From the NCBI GenBank assembly GCA_040219275.1, contig JAVJSU010000033.1, positions 1 to 6,338 of the forward strand: a DNA stretch of 6,338 nt. The letters are read 5' to 3'. Under the pieces are notes generated by a model. It was given only the letters and a program-made list of their open reading frames with translations, was not told the origin of the DNA and searched no databases. The translations under genes and the position numbers were made by a program. How positions within the stretch are numbered: the first letter of the stretch is position 1; every line of letters begins with the position of its first letter. The stretch comes from JAVJSU01 sp040219275 (lineage in GTDB: Bacteria; Chloroflexota; Anaerolineae; Aggregatilineales; Phototrophicaceae). Of the stretch, positions 1-5,867 are shown piece by piece.

Positions 1-29
1 TTTCTCCCTCATTTCACCGTAAAGTCAAC

Positions 30-1808
30 CTAACTCGAGGAGAGTCGGGCAAGTGCTTTTCTCTGCGGATAGGCTATAGATTGGAGGAATTCAATTGTTG
101 CTAAGGGGAGGGAATGTTCGATTAAACTCTCATCAGGTCCACCTGAAGCGGTACAATCCGAACTATCAGAGGCAGTAGCTTTCACGCTACTGTTTTTGTT
201 TCCCACGTTCTCGTTCGCTTTTTCCTTTACCCGATCTGATATTCTTTTCAAATAGGCAAAAGGCGAAAGCAATTCCATTGATACGATATTTCCCGAACGG
301 TCAACAACGATCTTGTTAATGATCTCTCGTAGCACGTCACGTTGACAGCTACGATCAAGATTATTATACAGTATACCCACTTTTGATATGATTGTCAGAG
401 CGGCATCTAAATCAGCTATATGCGTTTCATGTTTCCGACCCAACGATGCTAAACTGTTTTGTATTATTCGGCGCTTGTCTTGCCATTCATTCCAGAGTGC
501 ATCCCACACGTTATCAGTAATTTTGCCAGACGCATATAATCTTGCGGCTCTCGCCTCTTCATCATCAACAGCTTTCAATCCCATTTTCAGGGTTGTCTCT
601 TCGTCTGGTTTTAAATGACCAAGCTTTTCAGCAATTTCATATGTGTACGCTTTTTTGATGATGGGTAGATAGGAAGGATCAACAACAATTTTGGCGATCT
701 CTTTAGCCACATTTGTATCTACCGTCTCGCACAATATATTGATATCACTACTCCAAACGCAGTAGTAGGATGTACCGCCACCTTTTCGGCTTGAATTTGA
801 GGTTGAGCCAGTGAGTTTATGTAGCTCTCCAGTCTGAGAGTCTTTGATGTAAATTAGCCCTTTGAGTAAATAGTCATGTTTGCGCTTGGCTAAGCGGAAT
901 CGACTGCGACTCGCAAGGATTTCTAAGCCGCGCTCAAATTCTTCTGTAGTAACGACAGGCTTCCAGTTGCCCTGTACGGTTTTGGGCGGAATACCCGCCT
1001 TCTCACTGACGACCCAACCTGCATAAAACCAATTGTGAAAACGCTTTGAAAGTGTGTTAGATGATGCTTTGCGACGACCATTCTTGATTTCTACGAATGG
1101 TCGCCCACTTCGGAAACGGTAGCCGCGTGTATGTAGTTCTTCGCAAATTTCGTCAAGGGTACAGGTATCGGTCAGTAATAAGTCCCACGCTTGCCGCCAG
1201 ACCTTGAATTGTTCTGGATCCGGCTCGACCCACCGATCATAGCGTCCCGTTTTTGACCGCGTCGGATCATCAACTTTCTTCTCTACATTACGATAGCCAT
1301 CCGGTGCTAAACCACTGAATCCGCCATTTCTAAATTTTGCGTGTAAACCACCGCGAACACGCTGTCCAAGTTTTATTGACTCACGTCTTGCGAGCGTAAA
1401 GGAAATGGCAATGAGTAAACGATCATCCGCATCAATTGGATCAAGATCGGGATAATCTGCGAAACGCACTGAAACATCAATCTCATGTAGTTCATCAATC
1501 GCTGTCAATGCTTCTGTATCGTTGCGCCCGAAGCGTTCGGCATTCTCAACGGCAACATGAGAAAATTTCCCAGCACGCGCATCATCAAGCAACCGCTGAT
1601 ATCCATCACGGTGTGGCGTACGTCCACTCATTACGTCTACATATTCATTGATAATCGGCAGTTCAGATCTTTCGATCAATGCGCGGTTGATATTGAACCG
1701 CTGACGTTCCTGAGACATCGTCGGATTTTGTGCTTCTGTACTACTGGTTCGTAAATAGACTGCCCAGCCGGGTTTTGGCGGTAAGCGTTTTGACTTTCGG
1801 CGACCCAT
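30..1808 (-). CDS. Large serine recombinase (site-specific integrase/resolvase family)
   Basis: A DNA recombinase expected to cut and rejoin DNA through a covalent phosphoserine link, as in phage or element integration. Numbered from the ATG at 1808 (592 aa), the N-terminal resolvase fold shows Y18-L-R-T-S22, with S22 as the likely nucleophile and R20 beside it. It also shows S61-G-R, R67 and an E91-R-F-G-R95 block, matching the usual D/E-R-x-x-R catalytic arginines. A recombinase domain (about 166-301), a zinc-ribbon-like region (about 314-360), a charged helical, probably coiled-coil stretch (about 386-461) and a low-complexity Ser-rich tail follow. The length fits large serine recombinases. 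The zinc ribbon is degenerate: the first CxxC is absent and only C350 and C360 remain. An in-frame GTG at 1850 would add 14 residues and overlaps the stop of the upstream small ORF. I prefer the ATG because AAAGAGAAG lies just before it. The att sites and the integrated element were not identified. Confidence 0.93.
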   Translation of the reverse strand: MGRRKSKRLPPKPGWAVYLRTSSTEAQNPTMSQERQRFNINRALIERSELPIINEYVDVMSGRTPHRDGYQRLLDDARAGKFSHVAVENAERFGRNDTEALTAIDELHEIDVSVRFADYPDLDPIDADDRLLIAISFTLARRESIKLGQRVRGGLHAKFRNGGFSGLAPDGYRNVEKKVDDPTRSKTGRYDRWVEPDPEQFKVWRQAWDLLLTDTCTLDEICEELHTRGYRFRSGRPFVEIKNGRRKASSNTLSKRFHNWFYAGWVVSEKAGIPPKTVQGNWKPVVTTEEFERGLEILASRSRFRLAKRKHDYLLKGLIYIKDSQTGELHKLTGSTSNSSRKGGGTSYYCVWSSDINILCETVDTNVAKEIAKIVVDPSYLPIIKKAYTYEIAEKLGHLKPDEETTLKMGLKAVDDEEARAARLYASGKITDNVWDALWNEWQDKRRIIQNSLASLGRKHETHIADLDAALTIISKVGILYNNLDRSCQRDVLREIINKIVVDRSGNIVSMELLSPFAYLKRISDRVKEKANENVGNKNSSVKATASDSSDCTASGGPDESLIEHSLPLATIEFLQSIAYPQRKALARLSSS

Positions 1809-1849
1809 GTGCTTCTCTTTCGCTTTTTGTCTAACGATATAGCAGATCA

Positions 1850-1996
1850 CTAATTTTGTGTTTTTGGCGTGGTTGATTGAAAGTTTCGATGTGTCGAGAA
1901 ATCATCGGATATGACCGTTGCCAGCAGATCAGCGATGCGGAAGAGACGCAGTAACATCATTGTCGGTTCATTGGATTTTCTATCCTGAAGTTTCAT
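1850..1996 (-). CDS. Small protein (48 aa) upstream of and coupled to the recombinase
   Basis: An unrecognised 48-aa ORF. It begins MKLQDRKSNEP, has a hydrophobic/basic middle (MMLLRLFRIADLLATVI) that could form an amphipathic helix, and ends in a polar Thr/Gln/Asn tail. The case for it being real is its translation signal: GGAGG with an 8-base gap before the ATG, the best ribosome site in the window. Its TAG stop shares the G of an in-frame GTG of the recombinase (TAGTG), an arrangement typical of translational coupling. No domain is recognised. It could be a small DNA-binding or accessory factor for the recombinase, or simply a leader ORF that sets recombinase translation. Both roles are inference. 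That the ORF is translated is fairly likely; its function is unknown. Confidence 0.55.
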   Translation of the reverse strand: MKLQDRKSNEPTMMLLRLFRIADLLATVISDDFSTHRNFQSTTPKTQN

Positions 1997-2003
1997 AAAA
2001 CTA

Positions 2004-2009
2004 TCCTCC
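2004..2009 (-). promoter_or_regulatory. Strong Shine-Dalgarno site for the 48-aa ORF
   Basis: On the minus strand this reads GGAGGA, a near-perfect match to the 16S anti-SD, placed correctly for the ATG at 1996. It is much stronger than the site in front of the recombinase ATG. This suggests ribosomes load here and reach the recombinase by coupling. Confidence 0.6.
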
Positions 2010-2049
2010 ACTCATTCATCTCTTTATTTAGCTTACCCGACTTCTGAAA

Positions 2050-2146
2050 TTTGCCGATGAGCAAAATAGGACATTTCGGGTGGCAATATTACCGGTGCGC
2101 GGGAATAGTGACAGTCTCAGAATGGTAAAATTACCGATTCGGCAAA
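2050..2146. repeat. Repeat and dyad cluster in the divergent control region (operator or att candidate)
   Basis: Between the leftward recombinase unit and the rightward promoter lie several degenerate elements. Two similar 15-mers, GGCAATATTACCGGT (2082-2096) and GGTAAAATTACCGAT (2124-2138), match at 12 of 15 bases and sit exactly 42 bp apart, about four helical turns. TTTGCCGA (2050-2057) is inverted as TCGGCAAA (2139-2146), bracketing the pair. CCGATTCGG (2134-2142) is a 9-bp palindrome, and TTTGC/GCAAA (2050-2065) forms a dyad with a 6-base gap. Such a layout suits a DNA-binding regulator, or an att site, which often lies beside a serine recombinase gene. The sequence alone does not decide between them. 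Confidence 0.35.
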
Positions 2147-2184
2147 ATCGCCTAAAAATCATCAAAAAAAGTGGGATTCACGTC

Positions 2185-2213
2185 TTACAAAAAGTATTTC
2201 AATGTGATATATT
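2185..2213 (+). promoter_or_regulatory. Sigma70-like promoter for the 54-aa ORF
   Basis: TTACAA (2185-2190) and TATATT (2208-2213) are separated by exactly 17 bp in an AT-rich stretch, about 70 bases ahead of the ATG at 2283. Both boxes are close to consensus. The repeat cluster at 2050-2146 lies directly upstream and could regulate it. Confidence 0.5.
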
Positions 2214-2282
2214 ATTTATCGATAATCACCACATTACCTCCACGTTGTCGCACTTCCGTTCACTAAGTTTTGCGAGAAACTC

Positions 2283-2447
2283 ATGTCAACTAAATCTCCC
2301 GAAGAGATCCAGTGCATCGTGGATGGGCTGGGCTACGACTTTAGTCAGTTTGAATTAAGCGACTTCGTTCAGTTCATTGAACAGCGGCGAAACAGACGGA
2401 TTATCCCGCGTCCCTGGACATGGGAGGCTTGCGTTAGATATTTATAG
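2283..2447 (+). CDS. Small ORF (54 aa), probable N-terminal remnant of a larger protein
   Basis: A 54-aa ORF with good coding character: acidic start, then ELSDFVQFIEQRRNRRI followed by PRPWTW, ending abruptly after VRYL. The pattern of a short helical start followed by RR-x-R-x-I and a PW-x-W motif recalls, from memory, the N-terminus of ImmA/IrrE-type metallopeptidases. None of their HExxH zinc-site region is present, so if the resemblance is real this is only the front of such a gene. The resemblance is weak and could be chance. A promoter (2185-2213) precedes it, but the ribosome site is poor (GAGAA close to the ATG). An overlapping frame (2080-2358) starting at a GTG is less convincing because it runs across the promoter. 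Confidence 0.4.
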   Translation: MSTKSPEEIQCIVDGLGYDFSQFELSDFVQFIEQRRNRRIIPRPWTWEACVRYL

Positions 2448-2463
2448 TTTGTTTGCGATGTAC

Positions 2464-2505
2464 TGATTAATGAACAACTTTAACTGTGAAGCTGTTCATT
2501 AATCA
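2464..2505. repeat. Perfect 13-bp inverted repeat (hairpin or operator)
   Basis: TGATTAATGAACA (2464-2476) is repeated in perfect inverted form as TGTTCATTAATCA (2493-2505) around a 16-base loop. The arms are AT-rich and no T-run follows directly, so it is not a classical intrinsic terminator, though as RNA it would fold. It ends 12 bases before the -35 of the WD40-gene promoter, so an operator for a dimeric regulator is equally possible. It could also end transcription of the preceding small ORF. Confidence 0.6.
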
Positions 2506-2517
2506 TGGCACAAAGGG

Positions 2518-2546
2518 TTCAAAGTTTTTATCATCCCTAATATATT
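2518..2546 (+). promoter_or_regulatory. Sigma70-like promoter of the WD40/PKD gene
   Basis: TTCAAA (2518-2523) and TATATT (2541-2546) are 17 bp apart, the same -10 and spacing as the promoter at 2185-2213. The expected transcription start is near 2553, giving a very short leader. GGAG (2554-2557) lies 11 bases before the ATG, a slightly long spacing, and could be the ribosome site. Confidence 0.5.
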
Positions 2547-2568
2547 AGTATGCGGAGCAAACCAAAGT

Positions 2569-3813
2569 ATGAAGCACAAATTCCAATCGCTTAGAATACT
2601 CATGTGCTTTGCTTTTGTTATAATTATTAACTTAAAATCTGAAGCAAAAGCTTATCAAGGGTTTTACGAGCCAGAAATAGCTGATCTAGATTGGAGTCCC
2701 GATGGTACAAGGATTGTGATCGGTGGTGGTACAAATAATTGTGATTCTGACCCTGTTGATCCTGAGATAACATTTTTGCAAATCCTAGATGCAATAACTC
2801 TGGAAGTTCTTGAGGACTTGAACGGTGCTAATTGTCAGATTACCTCTGTTGATTGGAGTCCTGATGGTACCATGATCGTAGCAACGGATCTCAGAAATCT
2901 TCATATGTGGGATGCAAACACAGGAGAACTATTGCCCGAATTAACTATAGAGGGATATGCAATAGTAACAGCCCGATGGAGTCCTGATAGTTCTTATATT
3001 GCATATCATGATCTTAGAGGCGCTATCCAAATTGAACATATTCAAGGTATGGATACTGGTTACAGCGGCATAGTTCCGATTGGTGGATCAGAGATTGTCT
3101 GGTCTCCGGATGGAACGAGGATTGCCACAAGTTTAGTTTCTGATAATGATAACCTTATACACATATTTGATTTACAATCCAAAATGGAAATTCAAACCAT
3201 CGAATCAACAGGTATAGTTTCTGATCTTGATTGGAATCCAGATGGTACACAATTGATTGGTGTAGTTAGTGATGCCAGCACTCAAATATGGGATATTGAA
3301 TCTCGAGAGATGTTAGTCAGAATAGAGCCAAATGGTTTTCCGCAAGATATTGCGTGGGATACTACAGGCGAGAACTTTGCAACGATTTCACGTGACGGTG
3401 TTGTTCGGATATGGAACGGAACAACAGGACAACAATTAACCGAAATTCAAACGGCTAATTTCCTTACTACTCTTAAGTGGAGTCCCAACGGAACCCAACT
3501 GGTAGCTGGAGGGGATCCAAATTCTCCGCTTAATTTATTAAGTCTACCGTCAGCGAGCGCAGGTGGAAATCAATCGGTAAATGATCTTGACACTACCAAC
3601 CAAGTAGATATCATCCTCGATGGTTCTGCCAGCACAGATAGCGATGGCACGATTGTGAGTTATGTGTGGACGGAAAACGGGGTCGAAATTGCAACTGGCG
3701 CAACCCCTACGGTGGAACTGGCAGTGGGTACGCATACCATTACGCTCACTGTGACGGATAATTATGGCTTAACGGGTTCTGATACAGTTGAGATCGTCGT
3801 AAATTCCGGGTAA
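2569..3813 (+). CDS. Secreted seven-bladed WD40-like beta-propeller protein with C-terminal PKD domain
   Basis: A 414-aa exported protein. Residues 1-28 form a signal peptide: basic start, hydrophobic core around 9-22, and an A-K-A site before Y29. Seven repeats carry a W-[SND]-P-[DN]-G-like motif at W42, W96, W137, W178, W222, W263 and W304, mostly 41 residues apart. The first gap is longer because of a Cys/Asp-rich insert around 53-66. Several repeats end in a WD-like dipeptide (MWD, IWD, IWN), so a closed seven-blade propeller is expected. Residues about 330-412 form a PKD/Ig-like domain with D-G-S-A-S-T-D-S-D-G-T and V-T-D-N-Y-G signatures. Both folds usually serve protein or glycan contacts outside the cytoplasm, and no catalytic residues are evident. 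It has its own promoter. Two regulator genes follow after 65 bases, but co-transcription is not shown. Composition is AT-rich compared with those genes, which hints at separate origin. Confidence 0.85.
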   Translation: MKHKFQSLRILMCFAFVIIINLKSEAKAYQGFYEPEIADLDWSPDGTRIVIGGGTNNCDSDPVDPEITFLQILDAITLEVLEDLNGANCQITSVDWSPDGTMIVATDLRNLHMWDANTGELLPELTIEGYAIVTARWSPDSSYIAYHDLRGAIQIEHIQGMDTGYSGIVPIGGSEIVWSPDGTRIATSLVSDNDNLIHIFDLQSKMEIQTIESTGIVSDLDWNPDGTQLIGVVSDASTQIWDIESREMLVRIEPNGFPQDIAWDTTGENFATISRDGVVRIWNGTTGQQLTEIQTANFLTTLKWSPNGTQLVAGGDPNSPLNLLSLPSASAGGNQSVNDLDTTNQVDIILDGSASTDSDGTIVSYVWTENGVEIATGATPTVELAVGTHTITLTVTDNYGLTGSDTVEIVVNSG

Positions 3814-3878
3814 ATATAACGTTCGACGACCTCTTTCATATTCGCCAACCGCGAGTCCATCGGACATCACCAGTAACA

Positions 3879-4163
3879 ATGATCCGCGATGGATCGCCCT
3901 ATGTTTCGCCCAAAGCCGCCGCCCTAACCTATATGATGCGACGGCAGACTAGCCTCAGCCTGACGGAAACGGATCGGGATGTGCTGTGGTTGCTGGCGGA
4001 GGGCTACAACACGCAGAAAATCGCCGCAATGGCTGACCTGACCACGCGTTCGGTCTATCGTATCCGCGAGAAGTTGCGGAAAATTCTCAACGTGAAAACG
4101 AACGAACAAATCGTCGATGCCGCCCGCAAACGTGGCTTGCTCGACATTTCCAACCAAGCCTGA
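3879..4163 (+). CDS. Headless NarL/FixJ-type regulator (linker and LuxR/GerE HTH only)
   Basis: A 94-aa protein holding only the DNA-binding half of a response regulator. The start, D4-G-S-P-Y-V-S-P-K, matches the linker of the next gene (G-A-P-Y-L-S-P at 121-127), and residues about 27-88 form the LuxR-type four-helix HTH (LTETDRDVLWLLAEG, then the recognition helix and REKLRKIL). No receiver domain precedes it. The reading frame stays open upstream of the ATG into 3814-3878 (codons for S-P-V-T just before M1 still look regulator-like), so this ATG is probably internal to an ancestral gene whose front has been lost. No clear ribosome site is visible. It lies 27 bases before the full-length paralogue in the same direction. 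It may be a pseudogene or a small stand-alone DNA-binding protein able to compete with its neighbour; the first seems likelier. Confidence 0.7.
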   Translation: MIRDGSPYVSPKAAALTYMMRRQTSLSLTETDRDVLWLLAEGYNTQKIAAMADLTTRSVYRIREKLRKILNVKTNEQIVDAARKRGLLDISNQA

Positions 4164-4190
4164 AAATAGCGCATCGGGACGCATAACCTT

Positions 4191-4811
4191 ATGGCAATAC
4201 GACTCGCTCTCGCGGCGGATGAGGATTTGACCCTGCTCGGCGCACAAACGGTGCTGGAACGTGAATATCGTTACCGCGTCACTGGTTCGGCACGCTCGTT
4301 TGGAGAATTACTGCGCGTCCTCGAAAAGCAACCCGATTTGGTGATCGTCAACGACTGGCTTGGCGGGATGCACGTCTCGCGCATTGCGGAAAAGCTGAAA
4401 CAGCATCATCGGCTTAAGCTCATCACGCTGAGTGGAGTGAGCGATGGCTTGTTCATCCATGATCTGTTCGCATCCGGCATCCACGCCTATCTCCACAAGC
4501 AGGACAGACTTCAAGATTTCCTCGCGCCTGCCATTGATACCGTCCTGAGTGGTGCGCCGTATCTTTCCCCCACAGCACGAACGAGTTATATCATCGCCAT
4601 GCAAACCGCTAAACGGAACAACCTGATGAACTCCGAATCGTTAAGCGTGTTGCAATTGCTGGCAAATGGCGTTCCAATTGGCAAAATTGCCTTTGAGCTT
4701 GGCTTGCCCACACGCAGAATTTACTGGGTGCGCGACAAGTTGCGTCACCGCTTCGACGCGACCACCAACGAACACCTCATCTATTGCGCGATGAAACAGG
4801 GGGTGATATAA
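4191..4811 (+). CDS. Response regulator with atypical receiver and LuxR/GerE HTH
   Basis: A 206-aa NarL/FixJ-type transcription regulator of normal length. The receiver (1-118) has an acidic patch D10-E-D12, a beta-strand P48-D-L-V-I-V, a T79-L-S81 segment at the usual Thr/Ser position and K103 in G-x-x-A-Y-L-H-K. Aligned on the P-D-x-V-x-x-D pattern, the phospho-acceptor position is N54, with D55 next to it. The domain may therefore not be phosphorylated normally, or may use D55. The linker G-A-P-Y-L-S-P leads to the HTH (about 148-206), with the recognition helix near L172-R185. No sensor kinase is in the window. The ribosome site is weak (GGGA, too far upstream), so coupling to the preceding gene 27 bases away is possible. 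Its last 132 bases are duplicated at 5874-6005. Confidence 0.85.
   Translation: MAIRLALAADEDLTLLGAQTVLEREYRYRVTGSARSFGELLRVLEKQPDLVIVNDWLGGMHVSRIAEKLKQHHRLKLITLSGVSDGLFIHDLFASGIHAYLHKQDRLQDFLAPAIDTVLSGAPYLSPTARTSYIIAMQTAKRNNLMNSESLSVLQLLANGVPIGKIAFELGLPTRRIYWVRDKLRHRFDATTNEHLIYCAMKQGVI
4680..4811 (+). repeat. 3' end of the regulator gene, duplicated at 5874-6005
   Basis: This segment aligns without gaps to 5874-6005, an offset of 1194. The first 114 bases match at 105 positions, including 49 in a row (ending at the ATG codon of C-A-M). The last 18 bases, stop included, diverge. Most differences are at third codon positions, so the copies diverged as working genes before one was truncated. 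Confidence 0.85.
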
Positions 4812-4849
4812 GATTTTGGGACATATTTATCTATACTTGGATAGAATTT

Positions 4850-4874
4850 ATGAAGCCTCAGCGTTATGCTTCAT
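4850..4874. repeat. Small inverted repeat after the regulator gene
   Basis: ATGAAGC (4850-4856) and GCTTCAT (4868-4874) pair perfectly around an 11-base loop, 38 bases after the regulator stop. No T-run follows, so it is at best a weak terminator. The same GAAGC/GCTTC arms recur at 5001-5025, at the far side of the broken ORF and over the end of the membrane-protein gene. Confidence 0.35.
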
Positions 4875-4889
4875 GCTAGAGGAAAGAAT

Positions 4890-5028
4890 ATGAACTTGCC
4901 ACCCGTTGTGAAATGGATAGCTTTCTTTTGCGTGGTAGTTTTCATTGACGACTTATACGTCTGCTCAGAGTAACGTAAGCCGCATAGATGATATTTTCTT
5001 GAAGCGTTCCAACCAATCAGGCTTCTAA
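4890..5028 (+). pseudogene. Broken start of a secreted protein (signal peptide, frameshifted)
   Basis: A well-placed ribosome site (GAGG, 8 bases before the ATG) opens a 27-codon ORF that stops at 4971-4973. It starts MNLPPVVKWIAFFCVVV, a convincing signal-peptide front, but then turns acidic and stops. Dropping one T from the TTTT run near 4939-4942 continues the reading as VVVSLTTYTSAQ, a textbook signal-peptidase region, and on to a TAA at 5026-5028 (45 aa in all). The mature part is too short to identify, and its end overlaps the convergent gene at 5017. I read it as the remaining front of a secreted-protein gene, broken by a frameshift and then cut off. A sequencing indel is an alternative for the frameshift. 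Confidence 0.5.
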
Positions 5029-5538
5029 ATTCTCATCAATATACTGCTGAAGCTCAAGCCAACCGCTTTTCTCCGGTCTGTCTGGATGATAGACGATATT
5101 GATCGTACTCCCGACTTCATATTTCTGGCGGATGATGATCTCACTCGGTATTCTGGGCAAGCGGTGCGATTGCGGTATGCCGTGATGATCTTTGTATTCG
5201 TATTCAACAATGGTATAGACGTAATTCCCGTTTACCTTCAAACTAAAATTGCGGTCTATGAAGGTGATGACTGCTGTCGTTTTTATGCCGCGTTCTTTGA
5301 GTTCACGTAGTAGCCGTGCCCGTCGGGGTAGGTCTGCAAAGGCACGCACCCCAGGTATAAAAAACACCAATCCAGAGACAAGGAAAATTCCCGAAAACAG
5401 AAAACGCGCAATCTGCCCTAGGATGTAGCCACTTTCACCAGCGCTGGGCACTTCCGCCCCCACGAACATGGCAACAGCAGAAAACAGAAATATAATCCCA
5501 AAAATTATGCCAAAAAAACTGGAAATTAAATAATTCAT
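5017..5538 (-). CDS. DUF3592-like membrane protein
   Basis: A 173-aa protein with two N-terminal membrane helices (about 3-29 and 38-66) separated by a short polar loop. A basic stretch (P-R-R-A-R, about 72-76) follows, then a soluble beta-rich domain. That domain shows G-I-K-T-T-A-V-I-T, a Tyr-rich V-E-Y-E-Y-K strand followed by a G, and near the end I-V-Y-H-P-D-R-P-E-K-S. This order resembles DUF3592 proteins, where V-x-Y-D-P-x-N-P is usual. The function of that family is unknown. The ATG at 5538 is chosen over an in-frame GTG one codon upstream because AGGA sits 6 bases before the ATG but only 3 before the GTG. The gene stands alone, converges with the broken ORF at 4890 and has a likely promoter at 5574-5602. 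Confidence 0.75.
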   Translation of the reverse strand: MNYLISSFFGIIFGIIFLFSAVAMFVGAEVPSAGESGYILGQIARFLFSGIFLVSGLVFFIPGVRAFADLPRRARLLRELKERGIKTTAVITFIDRNFSLKVNGNYVYTIVEYEYKDHHGIPQSHRLPRIPSEIIIRQKYEVGSTINIVYHPDRPEKSGWLELQQYIDENLEA

Positions 5539-5573
5539 CACAATTCCTACTCACACAGCACAACACTATCCCA

Positions 5574-5602
5574 ATAGTATCCGGTGTGCCATATTCAAGC
5601 AA
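5574..5602 (-). promoter_or_regulatory. Sigma70-like promoter for the DUF3592-like gene
   Basis: On the minus strand, TTGCTT (5602-5597) and TACTAT (5579-5574) are 17 bp apart, giving a start near 5567 and a leader of roughly 30 bases to the ATG at 5538. The -10 is good; the -35 matches mainly in TTG. Confidence 0.4.
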
Positions 5603-5867
5603 TCGTCAAATAGGGTGAGGACTTTCGCTTAGGGTAGAAAACGACTCGGTGGAAAATACATATACTCCTTATCGTCGTGCTACCGGGACGCACGCAGGTG
5701 CTCTTCTACATCAAGCAATTTCTCTGTACATTTCTAGTGCGTGTAATTAAAAGTAGACTGCATGAATAGACAATGTATATCCTTGATTCGGAGAATGGCT
5801 GGCGTTATTGTTATTACACCATCCCACAACCGTTCCAAACGGATTGTCCCACCTTCTGCCATGATGA
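5603..5867. other. Intergenic stretch without a supported gene
   Basis: No convincing gene is seen. Two short plus-strand open stretches, 5619-5750 (no good start, reading through T-Y-T-P-Y-R-R-A-T-G-T-H-A-G) and 5773-5874 (33 aa, Cys- and aromatic-rich), have somewhat protein-like composition but no ribosome site or recognisable motif. They may be debris from the rearrangements that left the regulator fragment at 5868. Confidence 0.4.

Noticed and set aside
388..1754. Plus-strand open frames inside the recombinase gene
   Set aside because: The minus-strand product has catalytic motifs in order over the whole length, so these are shadows.
2228..2262. GGAGGTAATG on the minus strand, resembling a strong ribosome site and start
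   Set aside because: The gap to the ATG is only 2 bases, and the reading frame from the nearby GTG codons stops within a few codons.
2080..2358. A 92-codon plus-strand open frame starting at a GTG
   Set aside because: It runs through the repeat cluster and the promoter at 2185-2213, overlaps the better 54-aa ORF in another frame, and shows no motif.
1..3878. The idea that 1-3870 is an integrated element bounded by att repeats, with the headless regulator as the disrupted target
   Set aside because: No convincing direct repeat links 1-29 with 3814-3878; only short CCTC/TTCA-type matches were seen. The flank left of the window would be needed.
3924..4604. Minus-strand open frames of about 100 codons opposite the two regulator genes
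   Set aside because: They are antisense to clear HTH/receiver coding sequence in GC-richer DNA, where the reverse strand often stays open; no ribosome sites or motifs.
5025..5310. Alternative frames on both strands within the membrane-protein gene
   Set aside because: The 5017-5538 product has coherent membrane helices and a DUF3592-like domain; the others are compositionally odd and lack signals.
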